From Pasteurellaceae bacterium Orientalotternb1 (GTDB lineage: Bacteria > Pseudomonadota > Gammaproteobacteria > Enterobacterales > Pasteurellaceae), in the NCBI GenBank assembly GCA_011455275.1, contig CP015028.1, forward strand, positions 248,001-312,000: 64,000 nt of DNA, given 5' to 3'. Of this stretch, positions 29,155 to 37,270 are shown piece after piece. The notes below the pieces were generated by a model. That model did no database searches. It saw nothing but the letters and a program-made list of their open reading frames with translations, and was not told the origin of the DNA. Within the stretch, counting starts at the first letter, position 1, and each line of letters begins with the position of its first letter. A program made the position numbers and the translations under genes.

Positions 29155-30066
29155 ATGAAAAAGATACTTTTAATTTCCTATTCTCAAACTGGGCAACTTA
29201 CGCAGCTTGCCGAAAGTTTTGTTTCGCCATTACAAATGCAATCAGACATTATGGTCGAACATTGTCAGCTCAAGCCACAAATTCCTTTCCCGTTTCCGTG
29301 GCAATTCACCCCCTTTTTTAATGCTTTCCCTGAAAGCGTGCATTTGCAGCCTGTCCCGATTGAGCCTCCACAGTTACAATACGAAAAATATGATGTGGTG
29401 ATCATCGCCTACACCGTTTGGTTTTTATCTCCCTCGCAACCGATCACTGCTTTTTTACAGCATCCGCACGCCAAGGCGATCTTAAAAGACACGCCCGTGA
29501 TTACCCTCATCGGTTGCCGTAATATGTGGTTGATGGCTCAGGAAAAAGTCAAAAAAATGTTGAACGAAGCTGGGGCAAATTTGGTGGGCAATGTGGTGAA
29601 AGTCGATCAATCAAATGACTGGGCAAGTTTTATCACCACACCGATGTGGATGTTCACTGGCAAGAAAAAGCCGTATAAATGGCTGACGAGTGCAGGTATT
29701 GCAGACAGCGAAATTCAGGACGCTCGCCGTTTTGGTGAGAAACTGTTGCAAAATTTTCGTGAAAACCGACCGCTTGATCGTACCCTTTTCCAAGGAATGC
29801 AAGCGGTTAAAATTGACGAAAAATTGATGATGAGCGAAAAAGTCGGGCATCGCAGTTTCTTTATTTGGGGTAAATTGCTGATTAAGTGCGGGCAAATTTC
29901 CCCGACTTTACGCCAAGGCGTACTGTATCTCTACGTCCTATTTTTAATCGCAATGATTTTAACGGTGGTACCGATTTCAGCCGTCATAAAATGGGCGTTG
30001 AAGCCGCTCTTACAAAAGAAATTAGATGAACAAAAACGTTATTTTGCCGAGCCATCAGGCGAGTAG
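29155..30066 (+). CDS. darA: Dialkylresorcinol condensing enzyme, DarA family
   Basis: 303 aa with an N-terminal flavodoxin-like half (ILLISYSQTGQLTQLAESF, YDVVIIAYTVWFLSPSQPI) and hydrophobic C-terminal helices (LYVLFLIAMILTVVPISAVI) suggesting membrane association. This layout is that of DarA proteins, which act in condensation/aromatisation of two beta-ketoacyl units into 2,5-dialkyl-1,3-cyclohexanedione or dialkylresorcinol. The DarB-type KSIII gene follows. Assignment is by recollection of the family's shape and its partner. Confidence 0.75.
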   Translation: MKKILLISYSQTGQLTQLAESFVSPLQMQSDIMVEHCQLKPQIPFPFPWQFTPFFNAFPESVHLQPVPIEPPQLQYEKYDVVIIAYTVWFLSPSQPITAFLQHPHAKAILKDTPVITLIGCRNMWLMAQEKVKKMLNEAGANLVGNVVKVDQSNDWASFITTPMWMFTGKKKPYKWLTSAGIADSEIQDARRFGEKLLQNFRENRPLDRTLFQGMQAVKIDEKLMMSEKVGHRSFFIWGKLLIKCGQISPTLRQGVLYLYVLFLIAMILTVVPISAVIKWALKPLLQKKLDEQKRYFAEPSGE

Positions 30067-30131
30067 GATGCGTTTGCCAACGCACAGCTTTAAAAAAATG
30101 ATAATAAAAATGGTGCGTTAGCAAACGCATC
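30067..30131. repeat. Imperfect 19-bp inverted repeat between darA and darB
   Basis: GATGCGTTTGCCAACGCAC (30067-30085) and GTGCGTTAGCAAACGCATC (30113-30131) are complementary with one mismatch; each arm is also a small hairpin (GCGTT-TGCC-AACGC). The structure is like a BIME/REP pair. It could stabilise darA mRNA or separate expression of darA and darB. Confidence 0.7.
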
Positions 30132-30145
30132 TTACGGAATAAAAA

Positions 30146-31288
30146 ATGGAAAACGTCTATCTTAATAAAATTTCTGCTTTCTTGCCGAATGCTCCTGTTT
30201 CCAATGATCAAATGGAACAGGTGCTGGGAATGGTTGGTGATGTGCCTTCTCGAGTGCGGAAGATGATTTTGCGTTCCAACGGCATTGAACAACGCCACTA
30301 TGCGATTGACCCTGCCACTCGTCGAGCTACCCATACCAGCACCGAATTGGCGGTGCAAGCGGTCAACAATTTGGGGATTTCTGCAAACGATTTTAGTAGC
30401 CTTGCGGTCGGCACGTCTTACCCTGATCAAATTATGCCAGGGCAAGGCGTAATGGTACACGGCTTGCTGGACAATGCACCGCCGATGGAAGTGATGTCAA
30501 TGGCAGGCGTTTGCGTGGCGGGAATGGCGGCGATGAAACACGCCTTTAATGCGGTTCGCACGGGAGAACATCAAGCAGCGGTAGCGGTTGCTTCCGAATG
30601 TGCCTCGGCAATTATGCGAAGCGAAAATTTCAACAGCGAAGTGGCACAAAAACAGCTTGAAAACGCCAAACCCGACATTGCCTTTGAGAAAGATTTTCTG
30701 CGTTGGATGCTCTCTGATGGTGCGGGGGCGGCTTATCTCAGCAATTGCCCAAACCCAACGGGCATTAGCTTTAAAATTCACTGGATCGAATTGATTTCCT
30801 ACGCCAACGAAATGCCCGTTTGTATGTACGCAGGAGCAGATTTTATCGACGGCAACTATATTAGCTGGAAAAATATGTCTCCTTCAGAGCGTGAAAAATG
30901 TAGCGTAATGGCAGTAAAACAAGATGTAAAACTACTCAATGAGAATATTGTCCGCTACACCGTAGAAAAAGCCTTAACCCGAATTATTGAAAAATATGAT
31001 TTGAAAGCGGCAGAAATCGACTATTTATTGCCGCACTACTCCTCGGGCTTTTTCCGCAACAAATTGAGCGAAGGGTTAGCCAATATCGGTTTTCAAATCC
31101 CCCAAGAGAAGTGGTTCACCAATCTCGCCTACAAAGGCAACACAGGATCGGCATCGATTTACATCATTTTGGAGGAGTTTATCCGTACCCACGATCTCAC
31201 CGCAGGGCAAAAGGTCTTATGCTACATTCCAGAAAGTGGACGGTTTTCCTCTTGTTTTATGTTATTAGAGGTGGTGAATGGAAATTGA
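30146..31288 (+). CDS. darB: Beta-ketoacyl-ACP synthase III, DarB family
   Basis: KSIII-type condensing enzyme (380 aa). The triad is Cys123 (SMAGVCVAGMAAMKHAF), His297 (LLPHYSSGFF) and Asn332 (AYKGNTGSASIYII). It is longer than FabH and fits DarB, which joins two acyl units, a beta-ketoacyl thioester and an enoyl thioester, into the ring of dialkylresorcinols. Start ATG at 30146 is followed by ENVYLNKISAFLPN. It overlaps the next small gene by 11 bases, so the two are linked. Confidence 0.82.
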   Translation: MENVYLNKISAFLPNAPVSNDQMEQVLGMVGDVPSRVRKMILRSNGIEQRHYAIDPATRRATHTSTELAVQAVNNLGISANDFSSLAVGTSYPDQIMPGQGVMVHGLLDNAPPMEVMSMAGVCVAGMAAMKHAFNAVRTGEHQAAVAVASECASAIMRSENFNSEVAQKQLENAKPDIAFEKDFLRWMLSDGAGAAYLSNCPNPTGISFKIHWIELISYANEMPVCMYAGADFIDGNYISWKNMSPSEREKCSVMAVKQDVKLLNENIVRYTVEKALTRIIEKYDLKAAEIDYLLPHYSSGFFRNKLSEGLANIGFQIPQEKWFTNLAYKGNTGSASIYIILEEFIRTHDLTAGQKVLCYIPESGRFSSCFMLLEVVNGN

Positions 31289-31682
31289 CGACATCCCCCA
31301 AGACGACAGCAAAATCTTCCGTGGGCAGAAAAAAGTGATCTACGCCACCCAAAATGGCAATTACCAAACTGCCACCAGCACTGGCTGGCAAACGGAAGAA
31401 TTTGCCACCCAACAAGCCGTCGATGAACTGGAAAAACAGACGGCTGAAGCGTTACAAGCGGTCAGATCTGGCGAAAAATCTGCAATTTATTACCTGATGT
31501 ATAAAAACCGCTACGATCTACAAAGCCTCGCCCAAGCCACAGGCTTCTGGCAATGGCAAATCAAACGACATTTCAGACCAGAGGTGTTTGCAAAGTTGTC
31601 GGAGAAGACGCTGGAGAAGTATGTGGCGGTTTTTGGGGTTCTGCTACAAGAATTAAGAGGAATGGATTTTGATAAGGAATAG
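31278..31682 (+). CDS. Small protein of unknown function in the DAR module
   Basis: I do not recognise this 134-residue cytosolic protein. It has no signal peptide or membrane segment. The N-terminus is acidic (MEIDDIPQDDSKIFRGQKKV), the middle helical, and the C-terminal half contains a helix-turn-helix-like stretch (LQSLAQATGFWQWQIKRHFRP). An uptake signal core is embedded in its codons at about 31454-31465 (ALQAVRSGE). Its overlap with darB and lack of a gap suggest a role tied to DarB, perhaps structural or regulatory. Confidence 0.6.
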   Translation: MEIDDIPQDDSKIFRGQKKVIYATQNGNYQTATSTGWQTEEFATQQAVDELEKQTAEALQAVRSGEKSAIYYLMYKNRYDLQSLAQATGFWQWQIKRHFRPEVFAKLSEKTLEKYVAVFGVLLQELRGMDFDKE

Positions 31683-31684
31683 TA

Positions 31685-32170
31685 ATGCCTGATGATGGTC
31701 TCTCTCAATTTACCTTGCGTGACTTAGGGCAACAGCTTTAGCTGAACCAGTTGGAAATTGCGGAACTGTGTCAAACTAGCAAACAAAATATCAGTAAGCA
31801 TATTAAAGCAATCTTGGTAGAAAATGAGTTAAGTGAAAATTCAGCTGTCAACTTTCAGTTGACAACTGCGGCGGATGGCAAAAATTCCAAAACACAAATT
31901 TATGCTTTGCCGATGATTTTAGCCATCGGCTATCGTGTCCGTTCAACCCGTAGCACCCAATTTCGTCAATGGGCAACGCATACCCTTGCGGAATATGTTG
32001 AGAAAGGGTTTGTGTTGAATGAAGATCGATTAAAAAATCCGCCAATTGGTGTCAACCAAGCAGATGAAAAAGCCTTGTTAGAATTTGAAAAATTTTCCGA
32101 AATTCGCCGCTTAGAGAAAGAAGAGGCTGGCGAACACTATATTGAAGCATTATTAAAACTGAAAAAATGA
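31685..32170 (+). pseudogene. rhuM-like gene remnant with in-frame stop
   Basis: From ATG at 31685 the frame reads MPDDGLSQFTLRDLGQQL, then TAG (31739-31741), then LNQLEIAELCQTSKQNISKHI and FRQWATHTLAEYVEKGFVLN, ending at TGA 32170. This is the N-terminal region of RhuM-family proteins, in which the position of the TAG is normally Trp (TGG), so a single G-to-A change explains the stop. The piece is also much shorter than the family's roughly 330 residues. RhuM genes occur in pathogenicity islands and mobile DNA; here it lies inside the DAR genes. Confidence 0.8.
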
Positions 32171-33156
32171 TGAACAATTTCCCTCACCAACACACTGCCC
32201 ACTGTGAAAGCGGTGTGATGTCCACTATGTTAAAAGCCCACGGGATCGACTTGAATGAAGCGATGGTGTTTGGCTTGGCTCACGCCTTGACTTTTGTCTA
32301 TCTGCCGCTGATTAAAGTGGGCGGAATGCCGTTGATTTCGTACCGAATGCCGCCGAAGTCAATTATTAAAAATATCAGTAACTCATTGAAATTACCGTTA
32401 AAACTGCAGAAGTTTCGTGATGAACAAGCGGGACAAAAAGCACTCGATCACGCCCTTGCAGACGGGCAATTAGTTGGCTTGCAAACTTCAGTTTTCTGGC
32501 TGCCCTATTTTCCGCCTGAAATGCGTTTTCACTTTAATGCCCATAATTTGTTGGTGTATGGCAAAGAACAAGATGAGTATTTAATCAGCGATCCCGTTTT
32601 TGAAACGGTGCAACGCTGCTCGGCAGCTAGCCTACAAAAAGCTCGTTTTGCCAAAGGGGCGTTGGCGGCAAAAGGGTTGATGTACTATTTGCAAAAAAAT
32701 CCGCAAAACCGACCGCTTGATCTGCCTTCTCTGGTTCGAAAAGCCATCCGCAAGCAAGCCAAACAGATGCTCGCCCCGCTTTTTTTTGTCGGTGTGAAAG
32801 GCATTCGTACGGTGGCGAAATCTATCGAAAAGCTGGTAGATAGTAAAAAAGGCGAAAAATATAACCGCTTGTACCTCGGGCATATTGTGCGGATGCAAGA
32901 AGAAATCGGCACGGGCGGAGCGGGCTTCCGCTATCTCTACGCCTATTTCCTTGAACAAGCGTCGGAGATCTGCCAAGAGCCGCAATTCAAACAAGCCTCG
33001 GAACAGATGACTGCAATCGGCGATCAATGGCGTGAATTTGCCAGTCTTTGCGTCAAACAATGTCGCAAACCAACGGTGGAAGGGTATAAAGAAATTGCAG
33101 AATTTTTGAGAGGGGTTGCAGAGAGGGAAGAAGCATTGTGGAAAATGTTGAAATAA
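32167..33156 (+). CDS. BtrH N-terminal domain protein (putative acyltransferase)
   Basis: 329-residue protein of the BtrH-N/DUF4872 type. The start HTAHCESGVMSTML places a Cys in a papain-like fold, and HFNAHNLLVYGKEQDEYLISDPVF supplies the matching His and Asp; the C-terminal part is helical. BtrH of butirosin biosynthesis transfers an acyl group from an ACP to an acceptor. Here the natural guess is transfer of the aryl-polyenoyl chain to the dialkylresorcinol hydroxyl, the ester step of flexirubin-type pigments. That is inference. ATGATG at 32167 offers two starts. Confidence 0.75.
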   Translation: MMNNFPHQHTAHCESGVMSTMLKAHGIDLNEAMVFGLAHALTFVYLPLIKVGGMPLISYRMPPKSIIKNISNSLKLPLKLQKFRDEQAGQKALDHALADGQLVGLQTSVFWLPYFPPEMRFHFNAHNLLVYGKEQDEYLISDPVFETVQRCSAASLQKARFAKGALAAKGLMYYLQKNPQNRPLDLPSLVRKAIRKQAKQMLAPLFFVGVKGIRTVAKSIEKLVDSKKGEKYNRLYLGHIVRMQEEIGTGGAGFRYLYAYFLEQASEICQEPQFKQASEQMTAIGDQWREFASLCVKQCRKPTVEGYKEIAEFLRGVAEREEALWKMLK

Positions 33157-33207
33157 ATGTAGGGGCAGATCCTGTGTTCACCCGAACATTATCAAGACGA
33201 TAATAAG

Positions 33208-33933
33208 ATGATAGTCACCAAGAATCTAAACCACCAATACCCCAATGCTTCGACTGCGGCATTGCAAAACATCAACCTGCAAATCTCCGCAGGCGATGCG
33301 ATCGGGTTGTTGGGTCCAAATGGGGCGGGGAAGACAACGCTGATGTCGTTGCTGACGGGATTACAAGCGGTGCAGTCGGGGCAAATTTTGCTGGATGGCG
33401 TGCCGTTTGAGCAGCTGTCGAAGTCGCAGCGTCATCAAATCTCCCTTGTGCCGCAAGATTTTGCCTTTTATCCGCTGCTGTCGGTGTGGGAGAATCTGAC
33501 TTTTTTCGCTGCTCTTTATGGCATTAAGGATAACACTCACCTTGAATACCTGCTAGAAAAAACGGGGCTGACGGCACATCGTAAAAAGCTCGCTAAGCAT
33601 CTTTCTGGTGGGCTGAAACGGCGATTAAATTTTGCGATCGGGCTGATTAACCGCCCGAAAGTGATTTTTTTAGATGAAATCACCGTCGGCATTGATCCCG
33701 TCTCTCGTCAATTTATCCTACAAAGTGTGGCGGAGCTGACGGCACAAGGCGTGACGGTAATTTACACTTCCCACTATCTGCAAGAAATTGAGCAATTATG
33801 CGGGCGGTTGGTGTTGCTTAATCAAGGGAAGCTGATTTACCAAGGCGATATTTCACAGATTGTGGCAGAGCACCACTCGTTAGAGCGATTTTATTTGGAT
33901 TTTTTAGATAAACGGGCAGGAAAAACGTGCTAA
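33208..33933 (+). CDS. ABC transporter ATP-binding protein
   Basis: 241-residue ATPase subunit of an ABC-2 type exporter. Walker A GLLGPNGAGKTTLMSLLTG, Q-loop VPQDF, signature HLSGGLKRRLNFAIGL, Walker B VIFLDEITVGIDP and the switch His (TSHYLQEIEQ) are all present. The GTG-started permease overlaps its end by seven bases. Probably moves the DAR or the finished hybrid pigment across the inner membrane. Confidence 0.93.
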   Translation: MIVTKNLNHQYPNASTAALQNINLQISAGDAIGLLGPNGAGKTTLMSLLTGLQAVQSGQILLDGVPFEQLSKSQRHQISLVPQDFAFYPLLSVWENLTFFAALYGIKDNTHLEYLLEKTGLTAHRKKLAKHLSGGLKRRLNFAIGLINRPKVIFLDEITVGIDPVSRQFILQSVAELTAQGVTVIYTSHYLQEIEQLCGRLVLLNQGKLIYQGDISQIVAEHHSLERFYLDFLDKRAGKTC

Positions 33934-35170
33934 TTGCATCGATCTTAAAAGAACTTCGGTTATTAAGCCGCGATCTGCACGGTGTAGCTGTGCTGTTTAT
34001 GATGCCGATTTTGTTTATGTTGATTATGTCTGCGGCATTGAGCAATAACAACGAATTGAGCCATAAAAGCGAGATCGTGCTGCTAACTGAGCCGAATAAT
34101 AGGCTAAATGCTGACTTCTTCAAGGCATTGCAAACGGAAAACTGGCACATTCAACAAGCCGATTTAGCCCAACTTTCGCACTACCAAAACGAGCTACAAG
34201 CGGGTAAATTTGAGCTATTAATTGCCAATTTGAATACGGAAAAAACCGCTTTAGCGGATGAAAAACCGCTACAGCTGTGGCTGAACCCAAGTGTCGATCG
34301 AAGCTGGTTGCTCGGGGTAAAAGGCGTACTGCAAAAACATTATACAGAGCAGCGGATCGCCCATTATTTGCAAGATAATCACATCACGCTTGAAAATAAT
34401 AAACGTAAGCAAATCAAAGCGATAGAGAAAAAAGTCAATCAAGAACTGGATAAAAAATTCGCCCAAATCAACGACTATTTAGCCCAACAGCGTTGGCAAG
34501 AAATCTATCTTAATCGTCAGGGTAAAGAGGTGGCAAAGCCTAATTCGGTGCAGCACAGTGTGCCAGCGTGGCTGATTTTTGGGATGTTTTTTATTCTCAT
34601 TCCACTTTCCAATGTGATGGCGATGGAGCGTCAAACCAACACCATCACCCGCTTGCGAATGGCAAGAGCCTCGGCGTTGAGTTTGATTGTGGCGAAGTTG
34701 ATCCCTTATTTTCTGATTAACCAACTGCAATTTGTCGGGATGATCGCTCTCGGCTATATTGTGCTGCCGATGTTGGATATGCCCGCTTTTAGCTTGTCGG
34801 GCGAGCTGTTGCCATATGCGGTGCTATCGTGGGCGGTGAGTTTTGCGGCATTAGGCTACGGTTTGCTGGTGAGTGTCATTGCCCGCACCACCGAACACGC
34901 CGTGGTGCTTGGCGGTGGTGGCATTATCATTATGGCGGCGATAGGGGCATAATGGTGCCAGTTTATGTGATGCCAGACGTAATGCAGATAATCGCCCAAT
35001 TTTCCCCGATGGGCTGGGCATTAAACGGTTTTCAGAACTTGCTGCTTAACCATTACGACCTTAGCCAAATTGCAAATAGTTTGTGGAAACTGACCGCTTT
35101 TGGCACCGCTACTCTTGCCCTTGCGGCGTTACTCTACCGTCATCAGCTCAAAACGCAGGTTCGGTTTTAA
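33927..35170 (+). pseudogene. ABC-2 type transporter permease, frameshifted
   Basis: Membrane subunit partner of the preceding ATPase. An N-terminal helix (GVAVLFMMPILFMLIMSAAL), a large soluble loop and C-terminal helices are present. The frame ends early after GGGGIIIMAAIGA at 34952, while the next frame continues with IMVPVYVMPDVMQIIAQFSP to 35170. Adding one G to the run at 34944-34947 restores AIGGIMVPVY and gives 414 residues, normal for ABC-2 permeases. So one base is missing, either a real mutation or a homopolymer read error. Start is GTG at 33927. Confidence 0.88.
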
Positions 35171-35238
35171 TTTTGCTTGTTTTTTGCTCTTTTATGAATT
35201 AGAGTGTTGCTACATCACTACAAAATAGGAGGCAAACG

Positions 35239-35505
35239 ATGACCATCATCAGTAGTCGAGAATTTAACCAACATCTTAGCCAAGCTCAAAAAGCCGCACA
35301 GCTTGCCCCCGTGATTATCACCAATCGGGGTGAGCCTGCGTATGTATTAATGAGCTACGCTGAGTATGAAAAACAACTCCAATCAAAGCCGTTTTTAAGT
35401 GCATTAGAAGCTTTAACGCCAAGCGATCCGGCGCTCGCTGATATTGAGTTTGAACTTCAGCCACGCAGTCGTGGGCAACGCCGACCTGTCGATTTGGAGG
35501 ACTGA
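35239..35505 (+). CDS. Phd/YefM-family antitoxin
   Basis: 88-residue antitoxin. The N-terminal Phd/YefM fold is MTIISSREFNQHLSQAQKAA and PVIITNRGEPAYVLMSYAEYE; the C-terminal tail is acidic and would wrap the toxin. AGGAGG precedes it, stronger than most of the cluster's ribosome sites. Its stop overlaps the vapC start by one base. It stands at a break between the ABC exporter and an ACP gene, an insertion unrelated to pigment synthesis. Confidence 0.9.
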   Translation: MTIISSREFNQHLSQAQKAAQLAPVIITNRGEPAYVLMSYAEYEKQLQSKPFLSALEALTPSDPALADIEFELQPRSRGQRRPVDLED

Positions 35506-35921
35506 TGTATTTACTAGATACCAACGTCATCAGTGAAGTACGCAAAGCCGCAAAAGGCAAAGCCAATCAAGGTGTGACTGAATGGTTGGCGACTGTTGCT
35601 AATGAAAAGATTTTTACTAATGCGGTGGTAATGATGGAGCTAGAGCGAGGAATATTGAGCATCGCTCGCAGAGATGAACGACAAGGGCAGCTACTGCGAT
35701 TTTGGTTAGAACACGAAATCCGTCCATCATTATCCAATCGTATTTTGGTAGTAGATGCTGAAACCGCCCGAATTTGTGCCAAGTTACATATCCCTGATCA
35801 CGCCCCTGAAAATGATGCGTGGATTGCTGCCAGTGCAATTCAACATAATTTAACGTTGGTAACTCGCAATACTGCTGATTTTGCCCGCACAGGCGTGAAA
35901 TTATTCAACCCATTTCGCTAA
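35505..35921 (+). CDS. vapC: VapC-family PIN-domain toxin
   Basis: PIN ribonuclease toxin (138 aa). The four acidic residues of the family are visible: Asp5 in MYLLDTNVISEVRK, Glu in NAVVMMELERGIL, Asp in ENDAWIAASA and Asp in TRNTADF. Related to VapC/FitB toxins that cut initiator tRNA or other structured RNA. Partner Phd-like antitoxin is directly upstream. Confidence 0.9.
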   Translation: MYLLDTNVISEVRKAAKGKANQGVTEWLATVANEKIFTNAVVMMELERGILSIARRDERQGQLLRFWLEHEIRPSLSNRILVVDAETARICAKLHIPDHAPENDAWIAASAIQHNLTLVTRNTADFARTGVKLFNPFR

Positions 35922-35932
35922 AACGGAACCCT

Positions 35933-36214
35933 ATGACCTACCAATTTACCCTTGAACCTGATTTACTTGAACTTGAGCTAAAAAAATTGATTGTCCAAGA
36001 GAGCGAGAAGGACGAGTTTTCGCCTTTGGAAATCACCGATGATGAGTGGCTGTTTGGTGATGAAAGCCGTATTCAGCTTGACTCGCTCGATGCGTTGCAA
36101 ATTGCCGTGGCTTTGCAAGCCCATTTTGGCGTTCGGCTTCAGGGCGACCGTCAGGTGCGTAAGCATATGATGTGTGTGCGGGATTTAGCTGCCTTTATTC
36201 GAGCGAGCCATTAA
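35933..36214 (+). CDS. Acyl carrier protein-like protein
   Basis: 93-residue acidic protein with the phosphopantetheine attachment motif as IQLDSLDALQIAV, Ser51. It has a longer N-terminal part than the two ACPs at 39833 and 40099. It starts 11 bases after vapC. Being the third ACP of the cluster, it may be devoted to the DAR branch or to the following ketosynthase; neither is proven. Confidence 0.82.
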   Translation: MTYQFTLEPDLLELELKKLIVQESEKDEFSPLEITDDEWLFGDESRIQLDSLDALQIAVALQAHFGVRLQGDRQVRKHMMCVRDLAAFIRASH

Positions 36215-36216
36215 CG

Positions 36217-37269
36217 GTGGCGGTGTATCTCAATGCTGCCAGCCGCTTACAAGCGGTCAGTTCCAGCGAAAATTTTGCAAAAAATTCACTAAAACGCACC
36301 GCTTGTCAGCTTGGTTTGCAGGTGGATTTGCCTTATTTCAATCTGTTTGAATCGCCGCGGTTATCGTTATCAGAGCTGTATCAGCTAATCGATCAGCAGA
36401 TTCACCAAACGCTCCAACAAGCGGGGTGGTCGCCTGATGATTTAGCCACAATGCCGATTCTGCTTGGCTCTACGGGCTATGTGATTGCAGACAGTGAAGC
36501 CCGCCTTGCCGCTCAGCAGCCCTTGCCCGAAGCATATAGTATTGCGATGATCGGTGATTATTTACGGCAGCATTATCAAACGCAGGTGTACAGTTTTGCC
36601 ACTTCCTGCACCTCCTCGGCTCACGCCATTCAATATGCCGCCAAAATGTTAGCCCAAGGCTTGTGCTGTAAAGCGTTGGTTATCGGTTTTGAATCGTTTA
36701 ATCGTTTGACTTTTGAACATTTTCATTCAATGCACCTGCTTGCCCACAAGCTGCCCTATTTGCCGTTACTCAAGCCAAATGGCATCGTGCTTGGCGAAGG
36801 GCTGGCTTGCGTGGCGTTATCTCACGAACCCCATTCCGATTTTCACTGTGAGCTGCTTGGCGTGAGTAGTTTGACCGATAATCATAATTTAACCAGTAAC
36901 GATGAAACGCAATTTCATCAGTTGATTGACACCATTTTAGTCAATGCCAATTTGACCGCCGAGCAAATTCAAGGAGTGAAAGTTCACGGCGTGGGTGGGC
37001 AGAGTGATGAGATGGAAAAACGCCTGTTAAATGAACGTTTTCCCCATTCCGCTTGGCTGATCCCCAAAGCATTTTGTGGGCACACACTCGGGGCGGCAGG
37101 GGCGGTGGAAACGGCATTTTTGCTGGAACATTTGCAGCGTGGCAGCATTGCCGATGTGCAAAATGTTATGGAAAACCGACCGCTTGTGTTGCCGAATGGC
37201 TACTATCTGAACTACTTTCTCGGCTTTGGTGGCAGCAACTTGGGGTGGGTGCTAAAATGGGAAAAATAG
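36217..37269 (+). CDS. Beta-ketoacyl synthase family protein
   Basis: 350-residue thiolase-fold protein with a likely GTG start at 36217 (or 36223), right after the ACP stop; the longer frame from 36172 would overlap the ACP gene. Active-site Cys131 lies in ATSCTSSAHAIQY; the first His is in KVHGVGGQSDE instead of the usual HGTGT, and the second is in CGHTLGAAGAVETA. It is probably active but divergent. Two uptake-signal cores occupy its first 30 codons, which may explain the poorly conserved N-terminus. The next gene begins one base after its stop. Confidence 0.8.
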   Translation: MAVYLNAASRLQAVSSSENFAKNSLKRTACQLGLQVDLPYFNLFESPRLSLSELYQLIDQQIHQTLQQAGWSPDDLATMPILLGSTGYVIADSEARLAAQQPLPEAYSIAMIGDYLRQHYQTQVYSFATSCTSSAHAIQYAAKMLAQGLCCKALVIGFESFNRLTFEHFHSMHLLAHKLPYLPLLKPNGIVLGEGLACVALSHEPHSDFHCELLGVSSLTDNHNLTSNDETQFHQLIDTILVNANLTAEQIQGVKVHGVGGQSDEMEKRLLNERFPHSAWLIPKAFCGHTLGAAGAVETAFLLEHLQRGSIADVQNVMENRPLVLPNGYYLNYFLGFGGSNLGWVLKWEK

Positions 37270-37270
37270 T

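Noticed and set aside
29289-29895. Leftward open frame at 29611-29895 as a gene inside darA
   Set aside because: It is antisense to the DarA coding sequence with no start signals or recognisable domains.
30067-30131. Insertion-sequence ends
   Set aside because: The inverted arms are only 27 bp apart, with no transposase and no target duplication; a REP-like structure is more likely.
34829-35170. A separate 113-residue gene
   Set aside because: Its first third is the out-of-frame reading of the permease; the rest is the permease C-terminus after a one-base shift.
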